Origin: CALMEC01 sp964628685
GTDB lineage: Bacteria > Actinomycetota > Thermoleophilia > Miltoncostaeales > Miltoncostaeaceae
DNA: 64,000 nt
Assembly: GCA_964628685.1 (NCBI GenBank)
Contig: CAZVNM010000001.1
Coordinates: 1-64,000 of the forward strand
Reading direction: 5' to 3'
Of this stretch, positions 1-10,177 are shown in pieces; positions within the stretch are counted from its first letter, which is position 1, and each line of letters begins with the position of its first letter. Position numbers and translations under genes: made by a program. The notes under the pieces were generated by a model, which had not been told where the DNA came from, did not search any database, and saw only the letters and a list, made by a program, of their open reading frames with translations.

Positions 1-532
1 TGCAGGTCTGACCGGTGATGGCCCGCGGATCGGTGCGCGACGGGACGACGTTGACCACCCGGTCCGACGCCTCCCGGTTCTGCAGCGACGCCATCAACCC
101 GAACGCCCGACACGCCTCGGCGTCGGACGTGCCGCCCGAGGCGATGATGGCCTTCGCCTCGTCCAGCTTCCGTTGTCCGTCGGCATCGCTGATGAGGCCG
201 CTCGCCTCCACCTGGCGGATCGCCTCGGGAAGCTGCGCCGCCCATCCCGCGGCGCTCACATGCGAGATCTGGACGTACCCACGCCCGTCCGGGTAGCGGC
301 ATGCATCCAGCCCCGCCACCGTCGTCTCCTCGCCCTCACCGACGGACGACCCGGCGAGCGCTGCGGCGACGTCGTCGTAGGCCCGGCATCCGGCGGCCGC
401 ATCCGACGTGCCGGTCGACCCACCGGTTTCGGTGGTCGAGCCCCCGGTGCCGGTGGTGGCACCGCCTCCGCATCCGGCCGCGGTGAGGGCCGCGACCACG
501 AGGAGGATCCTTGCTCGGTGCGTGCTGATCAT
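1..532 (-). CDS. Lipoprotein of unknown function, 3' end cut by window edge
   Basis: A reading frame runs leftward from ATG 532 and leaves the window without a stop. It begins MISTHRARILLVVAALTAAGC, with a basic start, a hydrophobic stretch and the lipobox LTAAGC followed by a Gly/Thr/Ser linker, so a membrane-anchored extracytoplasmic lipoprotein is expected. The mature part (about 155 residues visible) has a region beginning CRAYDDVAAALAGSS and a second CRAFGLMASLQN segment, suggesting a small helical ligand-binding or DUF3558-like domain, but I do not recognise the family. An AGGA element lies about 9 bases before the ATG; another ATG at 541 is in frame. It is divergent from the cyclophilin gene at 609. 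Confidence 0.7.
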   Translation of the reverse strand, partial: MISTHRARILLVVAALTAAGCGGGATTGTGGSTTETGGSTGTSDAAAGCRAYDDVAAALAGSSVGEGEETTVAGLDACRYPDGRGYVQISHVSAAGWAAQLPEAIRQVEASGLISDADGQRKLDEAKAIIASGGTSDAEACRAFGLMASLQNREASDRVVNVVPSRTDPRAITGQTC

Positions 533-574
533 CGGCCGCATCCTGCCACGGGGGTCGGCGAACGGCCGGGTCGG

Positions 575-580
575 TAGGCT
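575..580 (+). promoter_or_regulatory. -10 element for the cyclophilin gene
   Basis: TAGGCT matches the TANNNT -10 pattern seen before many genes here. It lies in the 76-bp divergent region; transcription would begin near 587 and give a short leader carrying AGGAG at 599-603. Confidence 0.4.
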
Positions 581-608
581 CGCGGTTCCCGACAGATCAG
601 GAGACCGC

Positions 609-1106
609 ATGCCCAGCCAGCCGCCCGCAGCCGACCCCGGCGCCACGTACACCGCCACGTTCGACACGAGCGAGGGTTCCTTCGACGTGGAGCTCTTCGC
701 CGCCGACTCGCCCAACACCGTCGGCAACTTCGTCGGACTCGCCGAGTCGGGCTTCTACGACGGCCTGATCTTCCACCGCGTCATCAAGGACTTCATGATC
801 CAGGGCGGATGCCCCGACGGCGTCGGCACCGGTGGCCCCGGCTACAAGTTCGCCGACGAGTTCAACGACCACAAGATCGTCAAGGGCTCCCTGGCGATGG
901 CGAACGCCGGTCCCAACACCAACGGCAGCCAGTTCTTCATCGTCACCACCGACGCCACGCCGTGGCTCGACGGCAAGCACACCAACTTCGGCCGGGTGAC
1001 CTCGGGTCAGGACGTGGTCGACGCCATCGGCACGACGGCCACCGACGGCCGTGACCGCCCCCGCACGCCGATCACCATCAACAAGGTGACCATCACCAAG
1101 GGCTGA
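609..1106 (+). CDS. Cytoplasmic peptidyl-prolyl cis-trans isomerase (cyclophilin)
   Basis: Catalyses cis-trans isomerisation of proline peptide bonds during protein folding. The 165-residue protein is a complete single-domain cyclophilin. Visible hallmarks are FHRVIKDFMIQGG (catalytic Arg57, Phe62, Met63, Gln65), GTGGPGYKF, GSQFFI at 107-111, Trp119 and His124, matching the active-site set of the family. There is no signal peptide. ATG 609 was chosen because AGGAG sits 5 bases upstream at 599-603; a longer frame back to 408 overlaps the divergent lipoprotein and lacks cyclophilin similarity. A second, lipoprotein-type cyclophilin is encoded at 41239-41931. Downstream sequence becomes low-complexity G/C before an assembly gap. 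Confidence 0.93.
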   Translation: MPSQPPAADPGATYTATFDTSEGSFDVELFAADSPNTVGNFVGLAESGFYDGLIFHRVIKDFMIQGGCPDGVGTGGPGYKFADEFNDHKIVKGSLAMANAGPNTNGSQFFIVTTDATPWLDGKHTNFGRVTSGQDVVDAIGTTATDGRDRPRTPITINKVTITKG

Positions 1107-1222
1107 ACACGCTCACCCGTCGCGGGGGGGCGGGCGGCGGGCCGCCGCGGCGCTGGTGGGGGTGAGCGGTGCCCGCCGCACGCGGCCCGCCCCCGGGGGG
1201 CGCCCCCGGCGCCCCGGGGGGG

Positions 1223-1232
1223 NNNNNNNNNN
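1223..1232. other. Assembly gap (10 N)
   Basis: Ten N bases are embedded in G/C homopolymer sequence (about 1125-1340), which marks a scaffold join rather than biology. Between the gap and the next gene, the minus strand from about 1281 reads a hydrophobic MVLVTTVLGYAMAG-like start that runs into the N run. It could be the beginning of a truncated membrane or secreted protein, but too little remains to call. Confidence 0.95.
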
Positions 1233-1294
1233 CGCCGGCCATGGCATATCCCAGCACAGTAGTCACCAACACCATGGTCACAATCCCCTCGGCC

Positions 1295-3193
1295 TCACCC
1301 CGCCCCCCGGGGGGGGGGGGGCGGCGGGCGCCCCCCCGCGACGATGCTGGGTATCAGCGGTCCCCGCAGCAGACGACGCGCCCCGGGGATCCGCCGCAGG
1401 AGCCGCGTTGAGCGCTCCTGCCCCAGCTGGAATGTCACATCGACGAGATCGTCGGTGGCGTCCCGTGCGACGAGGCCGGCGGCGCGCATCATGCGCGTGA
1501 ACTCACGCCGGCCGAGCGCCCGGATGTCGAACCGTTCCCCGCGACCGGCGGCGCGCATGTAGCGGTCGGCGAGCCCGCCCCGCACCCATCCGAGGAGCGG
1601 CAGGCGATGGTGGTTCTCCACCAGCTGCCAGCGGTGCGGCAGCGCGACGTACGCGACGCCGCCCGCCCGCAGGACGCGGGTGATCTCGGCCAGGTGGCGG
1701 GACTGGGCCGCCGCGTCGCCGACGTGCTCCAGCACGTGGTTGGACACCACCACGTCGAACGCGGCGTCGTCGAACGGCAGTCGCGCGCCGTCGTAGGTGG
1801 TGAACGTGAAGCCCTCGCGTTCGACGCGGACGTCGGCCACGTCGATGCTCGCGACCGACCCGTCGTCACCGGCGACGGCGGAAAGCGCGTGGGCGATCGT
1901 CCCGTTGCCGGTGCCGATGTCGAGGATGCGGGCGCCGGCGAGCGGGCGTTCGCGCTCCACCACCGTGATCAGCTTGGCGGCCTTGCGCAGCCGGGAGTCG
2001 ACGTCCAGGACGGCGTGGGTGACCACGTCGCGACGCGGGCGCGCGGCGTCGCGCAGCACACCGGCGTAGCGCTCCCACGAGAACCGTCGACGGGCGGGTG
2101 CGATGGCCGCGGCCCAGTCACGGTCGTCGCGGACGACCTCATCGACGGCGGCCGCCAGGAGGTCGGGCCGGCGTGCGGGAACGATGCGTCCGGTGACGCC
2201 GTCCTCCACAAGTTCGGCAAGCCCACCGGCGTCGGTGGCGACGACCGGGCGTCCGTAGGCCATCGCGAGGGCCGCCACCGCCGACTGCGTCGCCTGCCGG
2301 TAGGGCAGCACCACGACGTCCGCCGCGGTGAAGAGCGCCGGCAGCTCGTCGTTGGGGATGTAGCGCAGGTCGAACCGCACGCGATCGGCCACGCCGGTCT
2401 GGCGCGCCAGGTCGTGGAACCGCTGCGGGTCGTCCCAGCACTCCCCCGCCACCAGGAGGCGCACCCCGCTCGTGGTGTGTGCGACTGCGGCGACGGCGTC
2501 CTCCACCCCCTTGTACGGACGCACGTACCCGAAGGTGAGCGCCAGCGGCAGATCGCCCGCGCCGGCGGCGTCCCTCACGGCGCGCACCTCCTCGGCCGTC
2601 GCCTCCCCCGCTCCCGCGGCGACGTTGTCGAAGAGCGGCAGGAACGCCGCCGTCACGGGCACACCTGGGGCGACGCGACGGGCGTCGGCGACCAGCGCCT
2701 GGGCGTGCACGACGATCGCGTCAACCGACCGCAGCGCCCACGAGGTCAGCAGGCGGAACACCGCGTTGGACTCGTGGGACTGGACGTTGTGGCAGACGAG
2801 GACCACGGGGATGCCGGCGCGTCGCAGCCGGCCCGCCATGTGGCGCACCACCGGGGCGTGGAGGGCGTGCCACCACTGGAGCACCACCGCGTCGGCGCCG
2901 ACGGCGCGGATGCGCGCGACCGCCCGCCGCCAGGTGCGCGGGTCGAGGAGGTCCAGGATCGGTTCGCCCTGCGCGCTCACCACCGCGGTGGAGCGCTCGT
3001 CGTTGACCGTGCCGGGATAGAGGCGCGCCGGGAACCGCCGCTTCCAGCCGAGGACGAGGGTCGGCCCGGTGGCCTGGAGGGCCCGTGCGAGCCCCTCGGT
3101 GAAGTGGACGATGCCACCGGGGGCGGGATGGGTGGGTCCGACGAGGACCCAGCGACGGGGCGCGGCCGGTGATTGCTCCTGGGGATCATCCAC
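1295..3193 (-). CDS. Bifunctional GT4 glycosyltransferase / SAM methyltransferase fusion
   Basis: Residues 1-370 form a GT-B glycosyltransferase of family GT4. It has GPTHPAPGGIVHFTEGLA near the start, FGYVRPYKGVEDAVAAV, and PYRQATQSAVAALAMAYGRP followed by a GGLAELVEDG acceptor/donor loop. Residues about 415-560 form a class I methyltransferase with ILDIGTGNGTIA (SAM motif I), LPFDDAAFDVVVSNHVLEHV and RVLRAGGVAYVALPH. The protein probably transfers a sugar onto a cell-envelope glycan or lipid carrier and methylates the product (inference). GTG 3193 is the start. The last about 12 residues (GGRPPPPPPRGAG) are encoded by homopolymers beside the assembly gap and may be wrong. It lies opposite the two-component operon across the 115-bp repeats. 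Confidence 0.85.
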   Translation of the reverse strand: MDDPQEQSPAAPRRWVLVGPTHPAPGGIVHFTEGLARALQATGPTLVLGWKRRFPARLYPGTVNDERSTAVVSAQGEPILDLLDPRTWRRAVARIRAVGADAVVLQWWHALHAPVVRHMAGRLRRAGIPVVLVCHNVQSHESNAVFRLLTSWALRSVDAIVVHAQALVADARRVAPGVPVTAAFLPLFDNVAAGAGEATAEEVRAVRDAAGAGDLPLALTFGYVRPYKGVEDAVAAVAHTTSGVRLLVAGECWDDPQRFHDLARQTGVADRVRFDLRYIPNDELPALFTAADVVVLPYRQATQSAVAALAMAYGRPVVATDAGGLAELVEDGVTGRIVPARRPDLLAAAVDEVVRDDRDWAAAIAPARRRFSWERYAGVLRDAARPRRDVVTHAVLDVDSRLRKAAKLITVVERERPLAGARILDIGTGNGTIAHALSAVAGDDGSVASIDVADVRVEREGFTFTTYDGARLPFDDAAFDVVVSNHVLEHVGDAAAQSRHLAEITRVLRAGGVAYVALPHRWQLVENHHRLPLLGWVRGGLADRYMRAAGRGERFDIRALGRREFTRMMRAAGLVARDATDDLVDVTFQLGQERSTRLLRRIPGARRLLRGPLIPSIVAGGRPPPPPPRGAG

Positions 3194-3290
3194 GCGGCGA
3201 GCTTATCCCCCGAGGCGTCGGAGGCCTCGCGAGGACAACCGTCGAGGCGTCGGGGTGTCGGCCGTCCGTCCAATGGAACGCCGCCAACGT

Positions 3291-3605
3291 CCAATTGAAC
3301 GTCGCCCATCGTTCACTTGCGACACCCCCGAAACAGACACGGCACACGGACGTGACGAACGCCGGCCTTCCGTCACACATCGTCTCGCCGCCCGCACTCC
3401 AACCTCCAATTGAACGACGCCCACCGTTCACTTGTGACACCCCCGACACGGACACGGCACACGGACGCGACAAATGCCGGCCTTCCGTCGCGCATCGTCT
3501 CGCCGCCCGCACTCCAACCTCCAATTGAACGACGCCCACCGTTCACTTGCGACACCCCCGACACGGACACGGCACACGGACCTGACGAACGCGACCGTTC
3601 CGTCA
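3291..3605. repeat. 115-bp tandem direct repeat, about 2.7 copies
   Basis: Copies begin at 3291, 3406 and 3521, each with CCAATTGAAC, giving a constant 115-base period; the third is truncated near 3605. Each unit opens with an imperfect inverted repeat, CAATTGAACG, an 8-base spacer, then CGTTCACTTG, which could be an operator. A single related CAATGGAACG lies at 3271. The whole 550-bp space between the glycosyltransferase start (3193) and the response-regulator start (3744) is occupied by this array; I see no gene in it. Confidence 0.85.
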
Positions 3606-3732
3606 CTGGTCGACGTCGTGCGTCATCGGACATGACTACCTGTCCGTCCACCCAGTGCTCAGGCCAGACCCACCACGCCCGATCTGTGCAGAACCTGCAC
3701 ATCTCCCCCACGCATCCTCCATCCGTCGGCGT

Positions 3733-3738
3733 CTACGA
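3733..3738 (+). promoter_or_regulatory. -10 element of the two-component operon (leaderless)
   Basis: TACGAT fits TANNNT and ends 5 bases before GTG 3744 (8 before ATG 3747). No Shine-Dalgarno is present, so a leaderless mRNA is likely. Confidence 0.5.
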
Positions 3739-3743
3739 TCGCC

Positions 3744-4439
3744 GTGATGACGACCACCCGGACCATCCTCGTCGTCGAGGACGAGGACCAGATCGCCGCA
3801 GCCGTGGCGGAGCGGCTGCGCGCCGAGGGGTTCGACGTCGTCCTGGCCACGACGGGACCGGACGCCGTCGCCGAGGCCGCCCGAGTGCGGCCGGATCTGG
3901 TGGTGCTCGACTGGATGCTCCCCGGCTTCGATGGCCTGGAGGTCTGCCGGCGCATCCAGGCCCGTCGGGCGGTCCCGGTGCTCTTCCTCACCGGCCGTGA
4001 CGCGGAGACCGACATGCTGGTCGGCCTCGGGATCGGTGCCGACGACTACATGACGAAGCCCTTCAGCCCGCGGGAACTGGTCGCACGGATCCAAGTGGTG
4101 CTTCGACGGAGCGACCGCCAGGAGGCGGCACGCGCGCGGGGGACCGTCCGAGTGGGGACACTCGAATGCGACCTGGACGGACGACGCCTGCTCAACGCGG
4201 ACGGCCGTGACCTCGAGCTGACGCCGACGGAGTTCGATCTGCTCTCCACCCTGATCGAGGCGCCCGGTCGAGCATTTCGCCGCGAGGAGCTCCTGGCGGC
4301 CGTCTGGGGATGGCGCACCGACTCCACGACCACGCGGACCGTCGACACGCACGTCGCGGGGCTTCGACGCAAGGCGGGCGCCGCGATCGTCCGCACGGTC
4401 CACGGGCATGGCTACGCGCTGGGCGATCCACCGTGCTGA
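3744..4439 (+). CDS. OmpR/PhoB-family response regulator
   Basis: Cytoplasmic DNA-binding regulator phosphorylated by the adjacent kinase. The receiver domain (about residues 6-120) has the acidic pair E12-D13, phospho-acceptor Asp56 in VVLDWMLPG, LFLTGRD, and ADDYMTKPF with the conserved Lys. The C-terminal winged helix (about 135-230) has ELTPTEFDLLSTLIEAPG and RTVDTHVAGLRRK, which are typical OmpR_C motifs. Full length at 231 residues. The start is GTG 3744 or ATG 3747. Its stop overlaps the kinase start (GTGCTGA), indicating translational coupling. The target genes are unknown, but the DUF4173 protein downstream is the obvious candidate. Confidence 0.94.
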   Translation: MMTTTRTILVVEDEDQIAAAVAERLRAEGFDVVLATTGPDAVAEAARVRPDLVVLDWMLPGFDGLEVCRRIQARRAVPVLFLTGRDAETDMLVGLGIGADDYMTKPFSPRELVARIQVVLRRSDRQEAARARGTVRVGTLECDLDGRRLLNADGRDLELTPTEFDLLSTLIEAPGRAFRREELLAAVWGWRTDSTTTRTVDTHVAGLRRKAGAAIVRTVHGHGYALGDPPC

Positions 4440-5413
4440 GCCCACTGCGACGGCTGACGTCGCTCAAGCTGAAGGTCGGCATCCTGAGCGTCGTGGCGAT
4501 GAGCACCGCGATCGTGGCGATGATCGTGGCCGACGACCTGGGAGTGCGGCGGCCCGTCGCGGTGGCGATCGCGATCGTGGTCACCCTCGTCGCGGTGCAG
4601 GTCGTCGCCCACGGCACCACCTCCCCGCTGCGCGAGATGGAACGCGCCGCCACGGCCATGGCGTCAGGGGACCACTCACAGCGGGTCACCGTCCGCACGG
4701 CCGACGAGATCGGACGTCTCGCGGTCGCCTTCAACACGATGGCGGCTGAGATCGAGACGCTCGACCGGGGCCGACGCGACATGCTGGCCGACGCCGCCCA
4801 CGAGTTGCGCACCCCGATCGCGGCGTTGCGGGCCAACCTGGAGAACGCGGCAGACGGCATCGGCACCGTCGATCCCGAGGCGCTCCTCCAGCAGGTGGAG
4901 CGCCTCGGTCACATGGCCGAGGAACTGCTGGACCTCGCCGCCCTGGAGGCCGGCATCCGGGTGATCTCGCCCCGCCCGTTCCCGGCCGGCAACCTCGCGC
5001 TCGCCGCTCCCGGGTGCGTCATCGACATCCCCGAGGATCTGACGATCATGGGTGACGAGCCTCGCCTTCGCCAGGTGGTCGCGGGGTTGGTCGACAACGC
5101 CGATCGTCACGCCCCCGGCGCCACCGTGACGCTGAGGGTGTCCAGGCGTGGTGACGCCGTGCGGGTGGAGGTGGAGGACGACGGACCGGGTGTCGCGCCG
5201 GACGACGCCGAGCGGGTGTTCCAGCGCTTCACCCGTGCGGACCGGTCGCGCACCGTGCCCGGAGCCGGCCTGGGACTCGCCATCGCCCGTTCCATCATCG
5301 AATCCCATGACGGCACCATCGTCGCCGAGAACGTGACGCCGCACGGTTGCCGCATGGTCATCACGCTGCCGGACGCACACGCGGACCCACCCAGGGTTCC
5401 CGCTTCCCGCTGA
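4433..5413 (+). CDS. HAMP-domain sensor histidine kinase
   Basis: Partner of the upstream regulator. Starting at GTG 4433, which overlaps the regulator stop, the 326-residue protein has two membrane segments (about 15-34 and 41-60) with only a few residues between them, so there is essentially no external sensor domain. A HAMP linker follows (PLREMERAATAMASGD... DEIGRLAVAFNTMA), then HisKA with His123 in DAAHELRTP. The ATPase domain carries the N box (VDNADRHAPG), G1 (DDGPGV) and G2 (GAGLGLAI). The signal is therefore likely sensed in the membrane or through a partner (inference); the polytopic protein encoded next is a candidate. Kinases of this kind usually act as dimers. Confidence 0.93.
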   Translation: MLSPLRRLTSLKLKVGILSVVAMSTAIVAMIVADDLGVRRPVAVAIAIVVTLVAVQVVAHGTTSPLREMERAATAMASGDHSQRVTVRTADEIGRLAVAFNTMAAEIETLDRGRRDMLADAAHELRTPIAALRANLENAADGIGTVDPEALLQQVERLGHMAEELLDLAALEAGIRVISPRPFPAGNLALAAPGCVIDIPEDLTIMGDEPRLRQVVAGLVDNADRHAPGATVTLRVSRRGDAVRVEVEDDGPGVAPDDAERVFQRFTRADRSRTVPGAGLGLAIARSIIESHDGTIVAENVTPHGCRMVITLPDAHADPPRVPASR

Positions 5414-5430
5414 CCCGGCCCCGGCCGGCC

Positions 5431-5443
5431 ATACGAGACGTAT
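5431..5443. promoter_or_regulatory. Short palindrome before the DUF4173 gene
   Basis: ATACG-AGA-CGTAT is a 5-bp inverted repeat with a 3-base centre in the 57-bp spacer between kinase and DUF4173 gene. It could be an operator half-site pair; the evidence is only its symmetry. Confidence 0.25.
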
Positions 5444-5470
5444 CCAATCCGACCCCCGGAGGGATCGACC

Positions 5471-6907
5471 ATGCCCGCTGACCACCGCTCCATCCTCGAC
5501 GAACCGAACGACGAGCGCATCGCGATCGGCTGGCGTCGGCCCGACGTCCCGGCCCTCCCCACCGCGGCCGCGGGATTGTCGGTGACCGCGGGCCTGATCA
5601 CGGCCTGGGGAGTCGTGGGTCAGCGCGTCGGGCTGGGACTCGCGCTCACGTGGCTCGGCATCGTCGTCGCGGTCGCCCTCGTGAGGTGGCGACCGGCAGG
5701 CGCACTTCAGCGGTCGATCATCGTGATCTCGGCGGCGCTCGCCGCCGTCCCCGTCCTGCGCGATGCGGGCTGGGTCGTCGTCACCGCGCTCGCCGCGGCG
5801 GCGGTCGGCCTCGGTTTCGTCTGTGCGGGTGGCGGGCGGTGGCCTGCGCTGATCCGTGGAACCGTCATACCGGGCCGTGTGACCGCCGGTCTCTCGTCCC
5901 TCACCCGCACGGTGTTCGCCGAGCGGAGCCTCACGGTCTCACGCCGGCGGGTCGGGGTGTTGGGACGCGGCATCTGGCTGGGGGCCGTGGGCGTGATCGT
6001 CTTCGGCGGCCTCTTCGCCGCGGCGGATCGCGCGTTCGCCGAACTGCTCGGGTCGTTCGAGCTCCCGGACCCGGGCGCGGATGACGTCCGGAGGCTCCTC
6101 GTCGGTCTCCTCGTCGCCGGCATCGCCGCGGCGTTCGTCCGTGTGTCCCTCACGTCCGACGATTCCCCTGCGGACCGCGCGGATGATGACCGGTGGGTTC
6201 CGGGCATCGGTGAGACGCGCATCGCGATCGGCGCCGTGGTGTGCGTCTTCACGGCCTTCATCGCCGTGCAGATCCGCGTGATCGTCGGAGGCGCTCGGTA
6301 CGTCGAGCGGACCGTCGGTCTTGGGTACGGCGAGTACGCCCGTGAGGGGTTCATCCACCTGCTCATCGTCGCGGGGATCACGTTGGGCGTCATCGCCGTC
6401 GCCGGCCGCACCCGCGACCGGGTGGTCCGCGCGATGCTGGGCGCGCTCTGCCTCCTGTGCATCCTGATGCTGGTGAGCGCCGCCAACCGTCTTCGCCTGG
6501 TCGAGGACGCCTACGGACTCACCCGGGTGCGGGTCGCCGGTGCGGTGCTCCTCGTCTGGCTCGTCGTGCTGCTGGGTGGGGTGATCGCGGCCGGGCTCAG
6601 TGCGGCGGTGCGACGGCGACTGCCGGTGCTGTCGGTGCTCGCGACGCTGATCGCGGCCGCGGGACTCGCGCTCGCCAACCCGGACGCGCGCATCGCCAAG
6701 AGCGCCGTCGACCGCTTCGAGCGGAGCGGCGCCTCCGACGCCGGATACGTGGCCGGTCTGAGTGCGGACGCCCTGAGCCAGTTGCGTCCCGGCAGGGTGC
6801 CCGCGGTCTTCGACGACGCCCGCGGCATGATCGAGTCGCGCCTCGCGCGGCCCGACGGGGTGTGGGGTGCCAACCGTGCCCGGGCGGTGGGTCGGCGCCA
6901 CCCCTGA
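5471..6907 (+). CDS. DUF4173/DUF4153-type polytopic membrane protein
   Basis: A 478-residue integral membrane protein with about ten to twelve hydrophobic segments and a soluble tail after residue about 410. The segment YGEYAREGFIHLLIVAGITLGVI matches the YARxGF motif that marks DUF4173-type proteins, whose biochemical role is not established. GGAGGG at 5458-5463 sits 7 bases before ATG 5471. It follows the two-component genes by 57 bp on the same strand, so it is probably co-transcribed and may be the sensory partner or the target of the system. The C-terminal region (FERSGASDAGYVAGLSADALSQL) is predicted extracytoplasmic or cytoplasmic depending on segment number, which I cannot settle by eye. 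Confidence 0.75.
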   Translation: MPADHRSILDEPNDERIAIGWRRPDVPALPTAAAGLSVTAGLITAWGVVGQRVGLGLALTWLGIVVAVALVRWRPAGALQRSIIVISAALAAVPVLRDAGWVVVTALAAAAVGLGFVCAGGGRWPALIRGTVIPGRVTAGLSSLTRTVFAERSLTVSRRRVGVLGRGIWLGAVGVIVFGGLFAAADRAFAELLGSFELPDPGADDVRRLLVGLLVAGIAAAFVRVSLTSDDSPADRADDDRWVPGIGETRIAIGAVVCVFTAFIAVQIRVIVGGARYVERTVGLGYGEYAREGFIHLLIVAGITLGVIAVAGRTRDRVVRAMLGALCLLCILMLVSAANRLRLVEDAYGLTRVRVAGAVLLVWLVVLLGGVIAAGLSAAVRRRLPVLSVLATLIAAAGLALANPDARIAKSAVDRFERSGASDAGYVAGLSADALSQLRPGRVPAVFDDARGMIESRLARPDGVWGANRARAVGRRHP

Positions 6908-6954
6908 TCCTCCCAACGTGCGGGAACTCTCCACGACGCCGCGGCGGCCGCTGC

Positions 6955-6960
6955 TACCCT
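6955..6960 (+). promoter_or_regulatory. -10 element of the glycine riboswitch transcript
   Basis: TACCCT fits TANNNT and lies just upstream of the first aptamer, placing the 5' end at about 6967. Confidence 0.4.
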
Positions 6961-6976
6961 TCCGCGACCGACCGCC

Positions 6977-7140
6977 GCCGTGGGAGAGCCCGGCTTCGAG
7001 CCGGCGCCGAAGGAGCAACCGCCCCGGAATCTCTCAGGCAAACGGACCGTGGTGGCGCGGTGACGCTGGAGAGCGGATGGCGACATCCCGCCGAAGGAGA
7101 AAGCCCGCACGGGTGCATCTCTCAGGCAAACGGACAGCGG
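6977..7140 (+). ncRNA. Tandem glycine riboswitch (two aptamers)
   Basis: Two consecutive copies of the glycine aptamer signature are present. The first has GGGAGAG at 6982, CGCCGAAGGAGCAA around 7005 and ATCTCTCAGGCAAACGGAC around 7029-7046. The second has CTGGAGAGCGG at 7066, CGCCGAAGGAGAAAGCC around 7090 and CTCTCAGGCAAACGGACAG at 7119-7137. This architecture binds glycine and usually switches on glycine-cleavage genes when glycine is abundant. About 40 bases separate aptamer 2 from the gcvP start, enough for an expression platform acting on the GGAG at 7172-7175. Confidence 0.95.
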
Positions 7141-7180
7141 GGGCCGCCGTCACCACCTTCCGAACCCGCCTGGAGCCCCG

Positions 7181-10054
<2,874 letters not shown>

Positions 10055-10120
10055 GGCGTGGTCCCGATCGCGCACCGCCCGGTCGCCGAGACCCGGTGGT
10101 GCACGACGAAGCCCCGCATC

Positions 10121-10171
10121 GACGTCCGTCGGGACACATGGTCACCGTGACCACGTGTCCCGACGGACGTC
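10121..10171. terminator. Bidirectional hairpin between gcvP and the giant DUF11 gene
   Basis: A near-perfect inverted repeat has 24-base arms, ACGTCCGTCGGGACAC plus TGGTCA on the left mirrored on the right, with one mismatch (10138/10154) and a 3-base loop at 10145-10147. It lies between two convergent genes and could terminate both; no clear U-tract is present on either strand. Confidence 0.75.
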
Positions 10172-10177
10172 CCACGA

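Noticed and set aside
1607..3172. 521-codon plus-strand frame inside the glycosyltransferase-methyltransferase gene
   Set aside because: Low-complexity Arg/Gly/His composition, no motifs, and fully antisense to the recognised fusion.
3291..3605. CRISPR array
   Set aside because: The 115-base repeats directly abut with no unique spacers, the unit is far too long, and no cas genes are present.
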